DNA from: Caryophanales bacterium UBA6769
GTDB lineage: Bacteria > Bacillota > Bacilli > Bacillales > UBA6769
NCBI GenBank assembly: GCA_002453275.1
Contig: DKGN01000088.1
Span: 1-6,104, forward strand
Reading direction: 5' to 3'
DNA: 6,104 bases
Position 1 is the stretch's first letter. Every line of letters starts with the position of its first letter. Shown in pieces: positions 1-5,326 of the stretch. Below the pieces are notes generated by a model that was not told the DNA's origin, did no database searches, and saw only the letters and a list, made by a program, of their open reading frames with translations. The position numbers and the translations under genes were made by a program.

Positions 1-12
1 ATAAATAGACAT
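1..12 (-). CDS. ylmH: Start of ylmH (S4-domain RNA-binding protein), first four codons only
   Basis: Only four codons, reading M-S-I-Y on the minus strand, lie inside the window, so the product is inferred mainly from position. In Bacillus the gene after ylmG is ylmH, an RNA-binding protein with an S4 domain, and the B. subtilis protein as I recall it starts M-D-I-Y. A Shine-Dalgarno-like GGATGA (18-23) sits 5 nt before the ATG at 10-12, and the start is 10 nt after the ylmG stop, as expected within an operon. An in-frame ATG at 19-21 is an alternative start but would lie inside the ribosome binding site. The identification rests on synteny and four residues, so it is tentative. Confidence 0.45.
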
Positions 13-22
13 AGAAATCATC

Positions 23-286
23 CTACACTAGCATTCGAAAAATTTCCACGACGCCCCGCTCAGCAAGTCGTAAAGCGATAATCGCGACAATGGGGGATAT
101 ATCGATCATACCTAGCGGTGGAATTATTTTACGGAATGGTTCTAAATACGGTTCTACAATGCGCCCAAGCATTTGGCCAAAGCCAGATTCTCTAGAATTT
201 GGAACCCAACTCATTAAAATGTAAATAATGATGAGCCATGAATAAATATTAAGTAATGTAATAATTAAACTCGCGATTGCACCCAA
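23..286 (-). CDS. ylmG: YlmG, YggT-family small membrane protein
   Basis: This 87-residue protein is a complete YggT-family member. It has a hydrophobic segment at about residues 5-28 and a second at about 62-83. Between them is the family's conserved cytoplasmic stretch, with SWVPN at 26-30, EPYLEPFRKIIPP at 45-57 and DISPI at 62-66. YggT proteins are small integral membrane proteins. In Gram-positive bacteria the gene sits in the division cluster beside sepF, and roles in membrane or nucleoid organisation have been suggested for relatives, but the exact function is not settled. The start is a TTG at 284-286, since no ATG or GTG occurs in frame before the upstream stop. A GGTG at 295-298 lies 8 nt away and a GAGG overlaps the sepF end. 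The gene starts 17 nt after the sepF stop and is probably co-transcribed with it. Confidence 0.9.
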   Translation of the reverse strand: MGAIASLIITLLNIYSWLIIIYILMSWVPNSRESGFGQMLGRIVEPYLEPFRKIIPPLGMIDISPIVAIIALRLAERGVVEIFRMLV

Positions 287-303
287 GCTGATTACACCGT
301 CCT

Positions 304-714
304 CTACTCTTCCTCATTTATCATCTCAGAAATTTTTCCGGAAACATCAACATTTGGAGGTGTACATAAAAATGTATGTTCACCTATTTTTTGGATATCT
401 CCACCAATAGCATAAATTGTTCCACTGAGAAAATCCACGATTCGTTTTGCTTGATCATGTGGGACACGTTGAAGATTCATCGCGATTGCTCGATGACTTT
501 TTAATTGATCAGCAATGTCTTGCACTTCAGAATAAAGCCGTGGTTCAACTAAAATAACTTTCACGTGCTGTTGCACACTTTGTAAACTTACGACATTTCC
601 TTCTTTCTTTTCAGAAGTCTGACTATCAAACCCTTCTTGTTCATCTCCTGTATCTACTTCATACACCTCGTCTTCAAGTTCGAAAAATCGTTTAAACTTT
701 GATTTGATTCCCAT
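304..714 (-). CDS. sepF: SepF, cell division protein and FtsZ membrane anchor
   Basis: SepF binds the C-terminal tail of FtsZ, bundles the filaments, and tethers the Z-ring to the membrane alongside FtsA. The 136-residue product has the expected architecture. Residues 1-12 (MGIKSKFKRFFE) form a basic amphipathic membrane-targeting helix. An acidic, low-complexity linker follows at about 13-40. The globular SepF domain covers about 41-128, with NVVSLQSV (40-47), the core NLQRVPHDQAKRIVDFLSG (80-98), YAIGGDIQKIG (101-111) and FLCTPPNVDVSG (115-126). It is somewhat shorter than B. subtilis SepF (about 150 residues), with a shorter linker and C-tail. The ATG start has GGAGTGA at 721-727 with 6-nt spacing. 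It lies 26 nt after ylmE and 17 nt before ylmG. Its partner FtsZ is encoded at the other end of the window. Confidence 0.96.
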   Translation of the reverse strand: MGIKSKFKRFFELEDEVYEVDTGDEQEGFDSQTSEKKEGNVVSLQSVQQHVKVILVEPRLYSEVQDIADQLKSHRAIAMNLQRVPHDQAKRIVDFLSGTIYAIGGDIQKIGEHTFLCTPPNVDVSGKISEMINEEE

Positions 715-740
715 CCTTCATCACTCCATTTCATTCTGAT

Positions 741-1418
741 TCAATCATTTGCACCGACTAATGAACTTCCGATTCTAATGAAAGTAGCGCCTTCTTCAAT
801 TGCAATTGTATAGTCATTTGACATTCCCATCGACAAATGTTCACAAGGTGCATTAGGGATATTCATAGCGCTGACTTCTTCTTGAAGTGACTTTAATTTT
901 CGGAAAGTCTCACGAATGGCAGCTTTATCATCTGTGTGCTCCGCCATAGTCATTAACCCTATAACCTTGATATTCTCAAATGGTTCAATCTTTTCAACAA
1001 AAGACAACACTTCTTCGACTGCCAAACCGTGCTTTGTTTTTTCACCCGAAACATTTACTTGGACAAAGCATTTAATCGGTTTATCTGCCCGTTTATTTAT
1101 TTCCTTTGCTAACGAAAGTCGATCAAGTGAATGAATATAATCTACTTTATGGATAATGTTTCTTACTTTGCGAGATTGTAATGTCCCTACAAAATGCCAG
1201 ACTGCTTGTTCACCAATGGCTTCCTGCTTTTTAAGAAATTGATCATCTCTATTTTCACCGATATGATGAACCCCTAAGTCTACTACCTCTTTTGCTCTGT
1301 CATTACTTACATATTTCGTAACTGCGATGAGTGTTATTTCTTCTAGTTTTCGATTTGATTTCGCACACACTTCTTCAATTTTTTCTTTGATTTCTTTTAA
1401 GTTTTCTTTTACTGACAA
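741..1418 (-). CDS. ylmE: YlmE, YggS/PROSC-family pyridoxal-phosphate-binding protein
   Basis: YggS/PLPBP proteins bind pyridoxal 5'-phosphate on an alanine-racemase-like TIM barrel, lack known catalytic activity, and help control free PLP and amino-acid balance. With the TTG start chosen here the protein has 225 residues. The PLP lysine is K35 in the VTKY motif (32-36). Other family signatures are GENR (54-57), HFVGTLQSRKVRN (75-87), GLMTM (154-158), SMGMSNDY (196-203) and RIGSSLVG (215-222). The start is a choice. A GTG three codons earlier (1425-1427) is in frame but lies inside the only good Shine-Dalgarno, AGGGTGAG at 1423-1430. The TTG at 1416-1418 has proper spacing, and its N-terminus (MSVKENL) lines up with the B. 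subtilis protein as I recall it (MRVVDNL). It lies 32 nt after pgeF, within the ylm operon. Confidence 0.94.
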   Translation of the reverse strand: MSVKENLKEIKEKIEEVCAKSNRKLEEITLIAVTKYVSNDRAKEVVDLGVHHIGENRDDQFLKKQEAIGEQAVWHFVGTLQSRKVRNIIHKVDYIHSLDRLSLAKEINKRADKPIKCFVQVNVSGEKTKHGLAVEEVLSFVEKIEPFENIKVIGLMTMAEHTDDKAAIRETFRKLKSLQEEVSAMNIPNAPCEHLSMGMSNDYTIAIEEGATFIRIGSSLVGAND

Positions 1419-1422
1419 GCTT

Positions 1423-1430
1423 CTCACCCT
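1423..1430 (-). promoter_or_regulatory. Ribosome binding site that decides the ylmE start
   Basis: AGGGTGAG on the minus strand contains the GGTGA core complementary to the 16S rRNA 3' end. The core lies 5 nt before the TTG at 1416-1418. The upstream in-frame GTG (1425-1427) is part of this site and has only a poorly placed AGG directly before it. This favours the TTG. Confidence 0.6.
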
Positions 1431-1450
1431 AGTTTATCTATAATAAAAAT

Positions 1451-2254
1451 TTAATCTATTCCTATGTAAGCCATCATTCTACCTGTTTTTTGTTCTTTTC
1501 GATGTGAAAATAATGGTGTGTTTGAACAACTTGTACAAAGCTGGGAGAGTGTAATCGCTCTTTCTGGAATTCCAGCTTCTATTAACAATAATTTATTTAA
1601 CAATCTTAAGTCTAACATATACGTACCATCGTTGTTATCAACAGTTACTTCACGGAGCCATTTTTGTTCAAGATGAAAGGTAACTCGTTCATTCACCTCA
1701 TAACAGCAAGCACCTATTGAAGGACCAATAATAATTTGAATATTATTTGGGTCGTGACCTTCACCTTGCCATTGCTCTACCATTTTTTTTGCAATTAAAT
1801 CAACCGTCCCTCGCCAACCTGCATGAACAATTCCAACTGTTTTGTGAACATGATCATAATAATAAATAGGGACACAATCAGCATACAATGAAACGAGCAG
1901 TAAACGGGTTTCATTTGTGTAGAGGCCATCAGTATTCGAAATCGCAGTTTCTCTAGTCATGGCCCCTTTTCCAGCATCTTTTTTCTGAACCTTATACATG
2001 TGAGTTTGATGAGTTTGCTCACCGACGACCCACTTGTGTAGTGGAAAGCCTAACTGCTTTGCAACAATGGCTCTGTTCTGGATTACTTTTTCATCGTCAT
2101 CTCCTACATGCAGCCCGACATTCAAAGATGCATATGGTGCGTCGCTAACTCCACCTTGCCGGGAAGTCATGCCCGCAGTAATCCCATACTGTCGCTCCCA
2201 ATCTTGTAATTGCAAGATTGCTTCGTCGCCATTTGTTACTATGATATTCGTCAT
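1451..2254 (-). CDS. pgeF: PgeF (YlmD), peptidoglycan editing factor, LACC1/YfiH family
   Basis: The product is a 267-residue, full-length multicopper-oxidase-like/YfiH (DUF152, LACC1) protein. PgeF removes wrongly incorporated amino acids from UDP-MurNAc peptide precursors. Family members also have purine nucleoside phosphorylase or adenosine deaminase activity through a zinc site. The metal and catalytic residues are visible: H82 in GEQTH, C127 in YADCVPI, and H144 in VHAGWRGT. Other conserved stretches are TSRQGGVS (30-37), NVGLHVGDD (45-53), IGPSIGACCYEV (176-187) and LCTSC (239-243). The protein ends in a typical RMMAYIGI segment. The ATG has GAGGTG at 2260-2265 with 5-nt spacing. It lies 71 nt after ylmC, enough room for its own promoter, and is followed closely by ylmE. 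Confidence 0.96.
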   Translation of the reverse strand: MTNIIVTNGDEAILQLQDWERQYGITAGMTSRQGGVSDAPYASLNVGLHVGDDDEKVIQNRAIVAKQLGFPLHKWVVGEQTHQTHMYKVQKKDAGKGAMTRETAISNTDGLYTNETRLLLVSLYADCVPIYYYDHVHKTVGIVHAGWRGTVDLIAKKMVEQWQGEGHDPNNIQIIIGPSIGACCYEVNERVTFHLEQKWLREVTVDNNDGTYMLDLRLLNKLLLIEAGIPERAITLSQLCTSCSNTPLFSHRKEQKTGRMMAYIGID

Positions 2255-2285
2255 TCCGACACCTCATGTGAATTGTTGAAAGATT

Positions 2286-2301
2286 ACTCACTATTTTATC
2301 A
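2286..2301 (-). promoter_or_regulatory. Weak candidate promoter for pgeF-ylmE-sepF-ylmG
   Basis: In the 71-nt gap between ylmC and pgeF the minus strand reads TGATAAAAT at 2293-2301. This resembles an extended -10 element for the vegetative sigma factor (TGnTATAAT with one mismatch). Transcription would begin near 2286, about 20 nt before the pgeF Shine-Dalgarno. No convincing -35 hexamer lies 17 bp upstream. The context, housekeeping genes following a sporulation-associated gene, makes a separate promoter sensible, but the sequence support is limited. Confidence 0.3.
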
Positions 2302-2325
2302 TAAATTGTAAATTATTACTTCCTG

Positions 2326-2583
2326 TTAATGCATTTCTTCAGTTATATCCAGCTCATGATGTCGAACAAGAATGACATCTGCACCTATTTTTACAATGTT
2401 CTTCCATGGGATGATTAAATCTTCTTCCCTTCCGAATAGCCCCATCATCTTACCAGTGCCCTGGATAATGATCGCTTCAATTTTCCCTGTTGTAACGTTT
2501 ATTTCTAAATCATAAATATGTCCTAATCTCTTCCCATTTGAAACACTCACAACATCCTTCACTTGAAACTCAGAAATTTTCAC
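2326..2583 (-). CDS. ylmC: YlmC, PRC-barrel sporulation protein (YlmC/YmxH family)
   Basis: With the GTG start at 2581-2583 the protein has 85 residues, normal for the YlmC/YmxH family of small PRC-barrel proteins found in spore formers, whose molecular role is unknown. Recognisable stretches are KISEFQVKDVV (2-12), NGKRLGHIYDLEINVTTGKI (17-36), the GTGKMMGLFGREEDLIIPW segment (43-61) and KIGADVILV (66-74). The ORF stays open upstream to an ATG at 2677-2679, but those 32 extra codons are not part of the family. The GTG is preceded by AAAGGTGG (2591-2598) with 7-nt spacing, so the short form is chosen. The gene is divergent from sigG across a 226-bp region. In B. subtilis it instead lies downstream of sigG on the same strand, separated by ylmA, which is absent here. 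Confidence 0.93.
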   Translation of the reverse strand: MKISEFQVKDVVSVSNGKRLGHIYDLEINVTTGKIEAIIIQGTGKMMGLFGREEDLIIPWKNIVKIGADVILVRHHELDITEEMH

Positions 2584-2590
2584 TTTAAAA

Positions 2591-2598
2591 CCACCTTT
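2591..2598 (-). promoter_or_regulatory. Ribosome binding site that decides the ylmC start
   Basis: AAAGGTGG lies 7 nt before the GTG at 2581-2583. It supports the family-length 85-residue product over the longer ORF that opens at 2679. Confidence 0.65.
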
Positions 2599-2604
2599 CA
2601 ATAA

Positions 2605-2634
2605 AGTATATGTCGTAAAAAATAGTTGAACACT
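2605..2634 (-). promoter_or_regulatory. Weak candidate sporulation-type promoter for ylmC
   Basis: CATATACT at 2605-2612 (minus strand) resembles the -10 element used by the mother-cell factor SigE (CATAnnnT). The -35 area about 14 nt upstream (about 2627-2634) is a poor match. Transcription would begin near 2598, leaving the ribosome binding site at the very 5' end of the message. I found no better SigA, SigF, SigG or SigK candidate on this strand between ylmC and sigG. ylmC must have its own promoter or be reached by read-through antisense to sigG. Confidence 0.2.
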
Positions 2635-2736
2635 CCCTAACTCCACATTATTTTTTATAAGAAACATGCCATTTCGCACGTGAATTTACACGCTTTTCAT
2701 TACTTTTTCACATTAATTCAACATCGAGCAGGATGA

Positions 2737-2749
2737 ATGCACTGTGCAT
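2737..2749. repeat. Perfect short palindrome overlapping the sigG promoter -35
   Basis: ATGCAC-T-GTGCAT is a perfect 6-bp inverted repeat around one central base. It includes four of the five bases of the proposed SigF -35 element (GCATA, 2746-2750). Its placement would suit an operator for a dimeric DNA-binding protein, but it could be chance. No regulator is identified. Confidence 0.45.
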
Positions 2750-2773
2750 ATTTTTCAATCTTGCGGAGATACT
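2746..2773 (+). promoter_or_regulatory. SigF-type forespore promoter of sigG
   Basis: GCATA at 2746-2750 matches the SigF/SigG -35 element. GGAGATACT at 2765-2773 matches the SigF -10 pattern GGnnAnAMT at every defined position. The gap is 14 nt, slightly shorter than the usual 15-16. Transcription would begin around 2780, giving a leader of about 30 nt. SigF-dependent transcription of sigG is established in B. subtilis, so the element is expected here. The overlapping ATACTTA region partly resembles a SigG -10, which would allow autoregulation, but that match is weaker. Confidence 0.65.
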
Positions 2774-2780
2774 TAGAGAA

Positions 2781-2803
2781 GACAGCAGCCCCTGTTAGGA
2801 GGG
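2781..2803 (+). promoter_or_regulatory. sigG leader: small hairpin abutting a strong Shine-Dalgarno
   Basis: GACAG (2781-2785) can pair with CTGTT (2792-2796), including one G-U pair, around a 6-nt loop. This ends directly at the Shine-Dalgarno AGGAGGG (2797-2803), which lies 6 nt before the TTG start. In an alternative fold CCT (2791-2793) pairs with the AGG of the Shine-Dalgarno. The Shine-Dalgarno is clear and fixes the start. The hairpin is weak, but leader structure and a poor start codon are known to tune sigG translation in B. subtilis. Confidence 0.5.
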
Positions 2804-2809
2804 AAAGAT

Positions 2810-3586
2810 TTGACTCGACATAAAGTTGAAATTTGTGGAGTAGATACATCAAAGCTACCTGTTTTAAAAAATGAGGAAATGCGTGTACTTTTTAAAAAAA
2901 TGCAAAGTGGCGATTTATCTTCTAGGGAGAAACTCGTCAATGGAAATTTACGACTTGTTTTAAGTGTCATTCAAAGATTTAATAACCGTGGGGAATTCAT
3001 CGATGACCTTTTCCAAGTTGGCTGTATTGGACTCATGAAATCAATTGACAACTTTGATTTAGGTCATAATGTGAGATTTTCTACATACGCTGTCCCAATG
3101 ATAATTGGTGAAATTAGAAGATATTTACGAGACAATAATCCGATTCGTGTTTCCCGTTCATTACGAGACATTGCCTACAAAGCTTTACAAGCAAGGGATA
3201 GGTTAATGATTAAAAATTCAAAAGAACCAACAGCTCAAGAAATAGCACGTGAGCTCGACGTACCAAAAGAAGAAGTTGTCTTTGCATTAGATGCTATTCA
3301 AGATCCTGTCTCATTATTCGAACCAATCTATAATGACGGCGGGGATCCGATCTTCGTCATGGATCAAATTAGTGATGATAAAAATAAAGATAGTACTTGG
3401 ACTGAAGATATTGCGGTAAAAGAAGCAATGAGGAGGTTAAATGAGCGAGAAAAATCGATTTTAGTTATGAGGTTTTTTCAAGGTAAAACGCAAATGGAAG
3501 TTGCAAATGAAATTGGGATTTCTCAAGCCCAAGTATCAAGGCTTGAAAAAGCGGCAATTCAACAAATGAATAAAAATATACAGTGA
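2810..3586 (+). CDS. sigG: RNA polymerase sigma factor SigG (forespore-specific)
   Basis: SigG directs late gene expression in the engulfed forespore, including small acid-soluble spore proteins, germination proteins and spoIVB. The 258-residue protein is full length and very close to B. subtilis SigG (260). It has the diagnostic N-terminus VEICGVDTSKLPVLK (6-20). Region 2 covers about 40-110 (NGNLRLVLSVIQRF, DDLFQVGCIGLMKSID, FSTYAVPMIIGEIRRYLRDN). Region 3 covers about 111-185 (PIRVSRSLRDIAYKAL, DPVSLFEPIYNDGGDP). The region 4 helix-turn-helix covers about 208-257 (NEREKSILVMRFFQGKTQME, EIGISQAQVSRLEKAA). The start is TTG with an excellent Shine-Dalgarno. The oddity is orientation. It is the only plus-strand gene in the window, convergent with sigE and divergent from ylmC, where B. 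subtilis has all of these on one strand. Its stop codon lies inside the shared terminator stem. Confidence 0.98.
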   Translation: MTRHKVEICGVDTSKLPVLKNEEMRVLFKKMQSGDLSSREKLVNGNLRLVLSVIQRFNNRGEFIDDLFQVGCIGLMKSIDNFDLGHNVRFSTYAVPMIIGEIRRYLRDNNPIRVSRSLRDIAYKALQARDRLMIKNSKEPTAQEIARELDVPKEEVVFALDAIQDPVSLFEPIYNDGGDPIFVMDQISDDKNKDSTWTEDIAVKEAMRRLNEREKSILVMRFFQGKTQMEVANEIGISQAQVSRLEKAAIQQMNKNIQ

Positions 3587-3610
3587 GATAGCCACATCGC
3601 TATCTCACTG
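3581..3610 (-). terminator. Shared hairpin terminator between convergent sigE and sigG
   Basis: A perfect 12-bp inverted repeat, CAGTGAGATAGC (3581-3592) and GCTATCTCACTG (3599-3610), encloses a 6-nt loop. Read on the minus strand it follows the sigE stop by 4 nt and leads into the T-rich tract TATATTTTTA (3571-3580), so it should terminate sigE. Read on the plus strand it contains the last sense codon and the TGA stop (3584-3586) of sigG, but is followed by TCCTTCATAC, which lacks a clean U-tract. Termination of sigG there may be less efficient. Confidence 0.8.
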
Positions 3611-3614
3611 TCCT

Positions 3615-4334
3615 TCATACCATTTTATTAAATTCTTTTTGAAGTCGTTTTATAATTCTCTTTTCCAATCGAGAAATATAAGATTGTGAAATTCCTAACA
3701 AGTCAGCGACATCTTTTTGGGTTTTTTCTTCCTTTCCACTAAGCCCAAAACGAAGTTCCATTATTTGTTTTTCTCGGTCATTTAACGTATACAAAGCTTT
3801 GAATAATAACTTTCGATCAACTTGATGCTCAATCCCTTTTGTGATGATGTCATTTTCTGTTCCCAAAACGTCTGATAACAACAATTCATTCCCATCCCAA
3901 TCAACATTCAGAGGTTCATCAAATGAAACTTCTGATCTCGTTTTATTATTTCTTCTTAAAAACATTAAAATTTCATTTTCAATACAACGTGAGGCGTAAG
4001 TTGCAAGCTTTATTTTCTTTTCAGGATTAAATGTATTGACAGCTTTAATTAATCCTATCGTTCCAATACTAATTAAATCTTCAATATTAATACCTGTGTT
4101 TTCAAATTTCCGAGCGATATAGACGACAAGTCTTAAGTTGTGTTCAATTAACAGAGAGCGAGCATTTGCATCTCCTTTTGGGAGTTTAATGAGGAGCTCA
4201 GCTTCTTTTTCTTTTGATAATGGTGCCGGTAGTGCCTCGCTCCCCCCAATGTAATAAATTTCATCTGTTTTAATTCCGAAGCGGTTTAATAATTTGTACC
4301 AAAAGCGTAAAATTCGGAACTTCCACATTTTCAT
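3615..4334 (-). CDS. sigE: RNA polymerase sigma factor SigE precursor (pro-SigE, mother cell)
   Basis: SigE is the early mother-cell sporulation sigma factor, made as an inactive precursor and cleaved by SpoIIGA. From the ATG at 4332-4334 it has 239 residues, the same as B. subtilis. The basic, hydrophobic prosequence is residues 1 to about 27 (MKMWKFRILRFWYKLLNRFG at 1-20), ending around DEIYYIGGSEALP (24-36), where processing occurs in B. subtilis. Region 2 covers about 62-131 (HNLRLVVYIARKF, NIEDLISIGTIGLIKAVNTF, KLATYASRCIENEIL, with C117). The region 4 helix-turn-helix covers about 182-235 (LNDREKQIMELRFGL, KTQKDVADLLGISQSYISRL). The ORF is open for 29 more codons upstream, but those overlap spoIIGA and lack a family match. 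GGAGG at 4344-4348 with 9-nt spacing supports this start. The gene is 25 nt downstream of spoIIGA. Confidence 0.98.
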   Translation of the reverse strand: MKMWKFRILRFWYKLLNRFGIKTDEIYYIGGSEALPAPLSKEKEAELLIKLPKGDANARSLLIEHNLRLVVYIARKFENTGINIEDLISIGTIGLIKAVNTFNPEKKIKLATYASRCIENEILMFLRRNNKTRSEVSFDEPLNVDWDGNELLLSDVLGTENDIITKGIEHQVDRKLLFKALYTLNDREKQIMELRFGLSGKEEKTQKDVADLLGISQSYISRLEKRIIKRLQKEFNKMV

Positions 4335-4343
4335 CCAATAATT

Positions 4344-4348
4344 CCTCC
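4344..4348 (-). promoter_or_regulatory. Ribosome binding site that decides the sigE start
   Basis: GGAGG lies 9 nt before the ATG at 4332-4334, in the short gap after the spoIIGA stop. It rules out the longer reading that begins inside spoIIGA at 4421. Confidence 0.7.
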
Positions 4349-4359
4349 ATTCTCTTTTT

Positions 4360-5259
4360 TTAAGATGCGTTTGTATGTATAAGCATTTTCGGATGCAAAA
4401 TACACTCAAAATCCCCATCACTCGAAAATTGTTGTTTTGTTAAGCCGACTAGACAGCGCTTGACTTTATATACTTTGTTATCATGATAAATGTTAATAAA
4501 GTCTGGCCGAAGTGCGATCATCATTTGCTGATCATATCCAACAGACCGAAATGGAATCATTCTAATTCGAGCATTCCATGGGTGATTCGTTGTTTCCATC
4601 ATGCTATTTAGGGAAACTAACTCGTGCAAGCGGTATGAGCGATCCGTCTGTCGACAATCGATAATCATAACAGGAACCTTCGTAATGGGATCTGTTAAAA
4701 GGTTTCCACTGTCTATCAATCCTTTCAAACGTATCGTTGCATCTTCAATTTGAATTTCCACATCAGCCATTTGCTCATAGCTTATCGATCGATATTCAAT
4801 TGTATTTAAGCGTCCACGTGAAAAATACCACAAGAGTGGAAAGCCTACGATTACAAAAATCCAACTGATTGGATCTCCAAATCCCGTAGTTCTCAACGAA
4901 GCCATTCCGTTTAAAATCTGTGAATCAGATTGTAAAAAGAAACGTACTGCAATTAGTCCACCACCTATCATAAATGCTACAAAATAAAACATCGCTACGT
5001 TTTGTAGGAAGTAAGAAAACCGCTTAAAGCGAAAAGCGATGTAAACGATATACATTGAAAAGATAAATTTAAACATAGGATGATAAAAGATAGCTGACCA
5101 AGGAGTAAAAATTAAGAGCACATATAATGATGCAATGGCTGAACTGAAGATAATTCGTTGTTTCTGGATCCTTCTTTTTAACAAAAGACCTGTTAACATT
5201 AGTAATAGATAATCAGTACAGAAGTTTAAAAGCCAAATGACATCTAAATAAATAGTCAC
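4360..5259 (-). CDS. spoIIGA: SpoIIGA, pro-SigE processing aspartic protease
   Basis: SpoIIGA is a septal membrane protease that activates SigE after the forespore signal protein SpoIIR appears. The 299-residue product is close to the family length (about 300-310). The N-terminal half has five hydrophobic segments, at roughly 5-27, 34-53, 61-77, 84-108 and 128-146. The C-terminal soluble protease domain carries the catalytic aspartate in LIDSGNLLTDP (181-191). D183 falls at the same residue number as the catalytic aspartate reported in B. subtilis. The N-terminus IYLDVIWLLNF (3-13) is highly characteristic. The start is a GTG (5257-5259) with only a weak upstream GGAA, and a tiny reading frame (5256-5282) overlaps it. 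It is the first gene of the spoIIG operon, with sigE 25 nt downstream. The substrate pro-SigE is therefore made from the same message. Confidence 0.97.
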   Translation of the reverse strand: MTIYLDVIWLLNFCTDYLLLMLTGLLLKRRIQKQRIIFSSAIASLYVLLIFTPWSAIFYHPMFKFIFSMYIVYIAFRFKRFSYFLQNVAMFYFVAFMIGGGLIAVRFFLQSDSQILNGMASLRTTGFGDPISWIFVIVGFPLLWYFSRGRLNTIEYRSISYEQMADVEIQIEDATIRLKGLIDSGNLLTDPITKVPVMIIDCRQTDRSYRLHELVSLNSMMETTNHPWNARIRMIPFRSVGYDQQMMIALRPDFINIYHDNKVYKVKRCLVGLTKQQFSSDGDFECILHPKMLIHTNAS

Positions 5260-5282
5260 GTGTAGTTCATTCCAATCATCAT
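5256..5282 (-). other. Possible 8-codon upstream reading frame overlapping the spoIIGA start
   Basis: On the minus strand an ATG at 5280-5282 opens a frame reading MMIGMNYT and stopping at TGA (5256-5258). This stop overlaps the GTG start of spoIIGA in a GTGA arrangement typical of translational coupling. Further in-frame ATGs lie at 5277-5279 and 5268-5270. No strong Shine-Dalgarno precedes either this frame or spoIIGA. Whether it is translated is unknown. Confidence 0.25.
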
Positions 5283-5293
5283 TCTTGTCTCTA

Positions 5294-5326
5294 AGTATAT
5301 ATTGATTCTATTGATAAGTTTGTCAG
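5294..5326 (-). promoter_or_regulatory. spoIIG promoter: SigA-type elements with a 21-bp spacer
   Basis: On the minus strand CTGACA (5321-5326, one mismatch to TTGACA) and TATACT (5294-5299, one mismatch to TATAAT) are separated by 21 bp. Normal SigA promoters have 17. A spacer of about 22 bp is the hallmark of the B. subtilis spoIIG promoter, which needs Spo0A to position the polymerase. Transcription would begin near 5287, giving a leader of about 28 nt to the spoIIGA start. Confidence 0.75.

Noticed and set aside
916..1134. 72-codon plus-strand frame inside ylmE
   Set aside because: It is a shadow of ylmE. The 81-codon frame at 2034-2279 (in pgeF) and the 72-codon frame at 5833-6051 (in ftsZ) are likewise shadows.
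2584..2679. N-terminal extension of ylmC by 32 codons
   Set aside because: It does not resemble the YlmC/YmxH family, while the GTG at 2583 has a clear Shine-Dalgarno and gives the family length.
2773..2970. 65-codon minus-strand reading frame over the sigG start
   Set aside because: It is antisense to the highly conserved sigG N-terminus and has no ribosome binding site or recognisable protein features.
2741..3614. Short repeats flanking sigG as possible inversion breakpoints
   Set aside because: CACTGT occurs on both sides of sigG (about 2740-2746 and 3606-3611), but it is a short direct match rather than an inverted repeat. No convincing breakpoint repeats or insertion-sequence remnants were seen.
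4335..4421. N-terminal extension of sigE by 29 codons
   Set aside because: It overlaps the end of spoIIGA. The good Shine-Dalgarno and the exact family length of 239 residues support the start at 4334.
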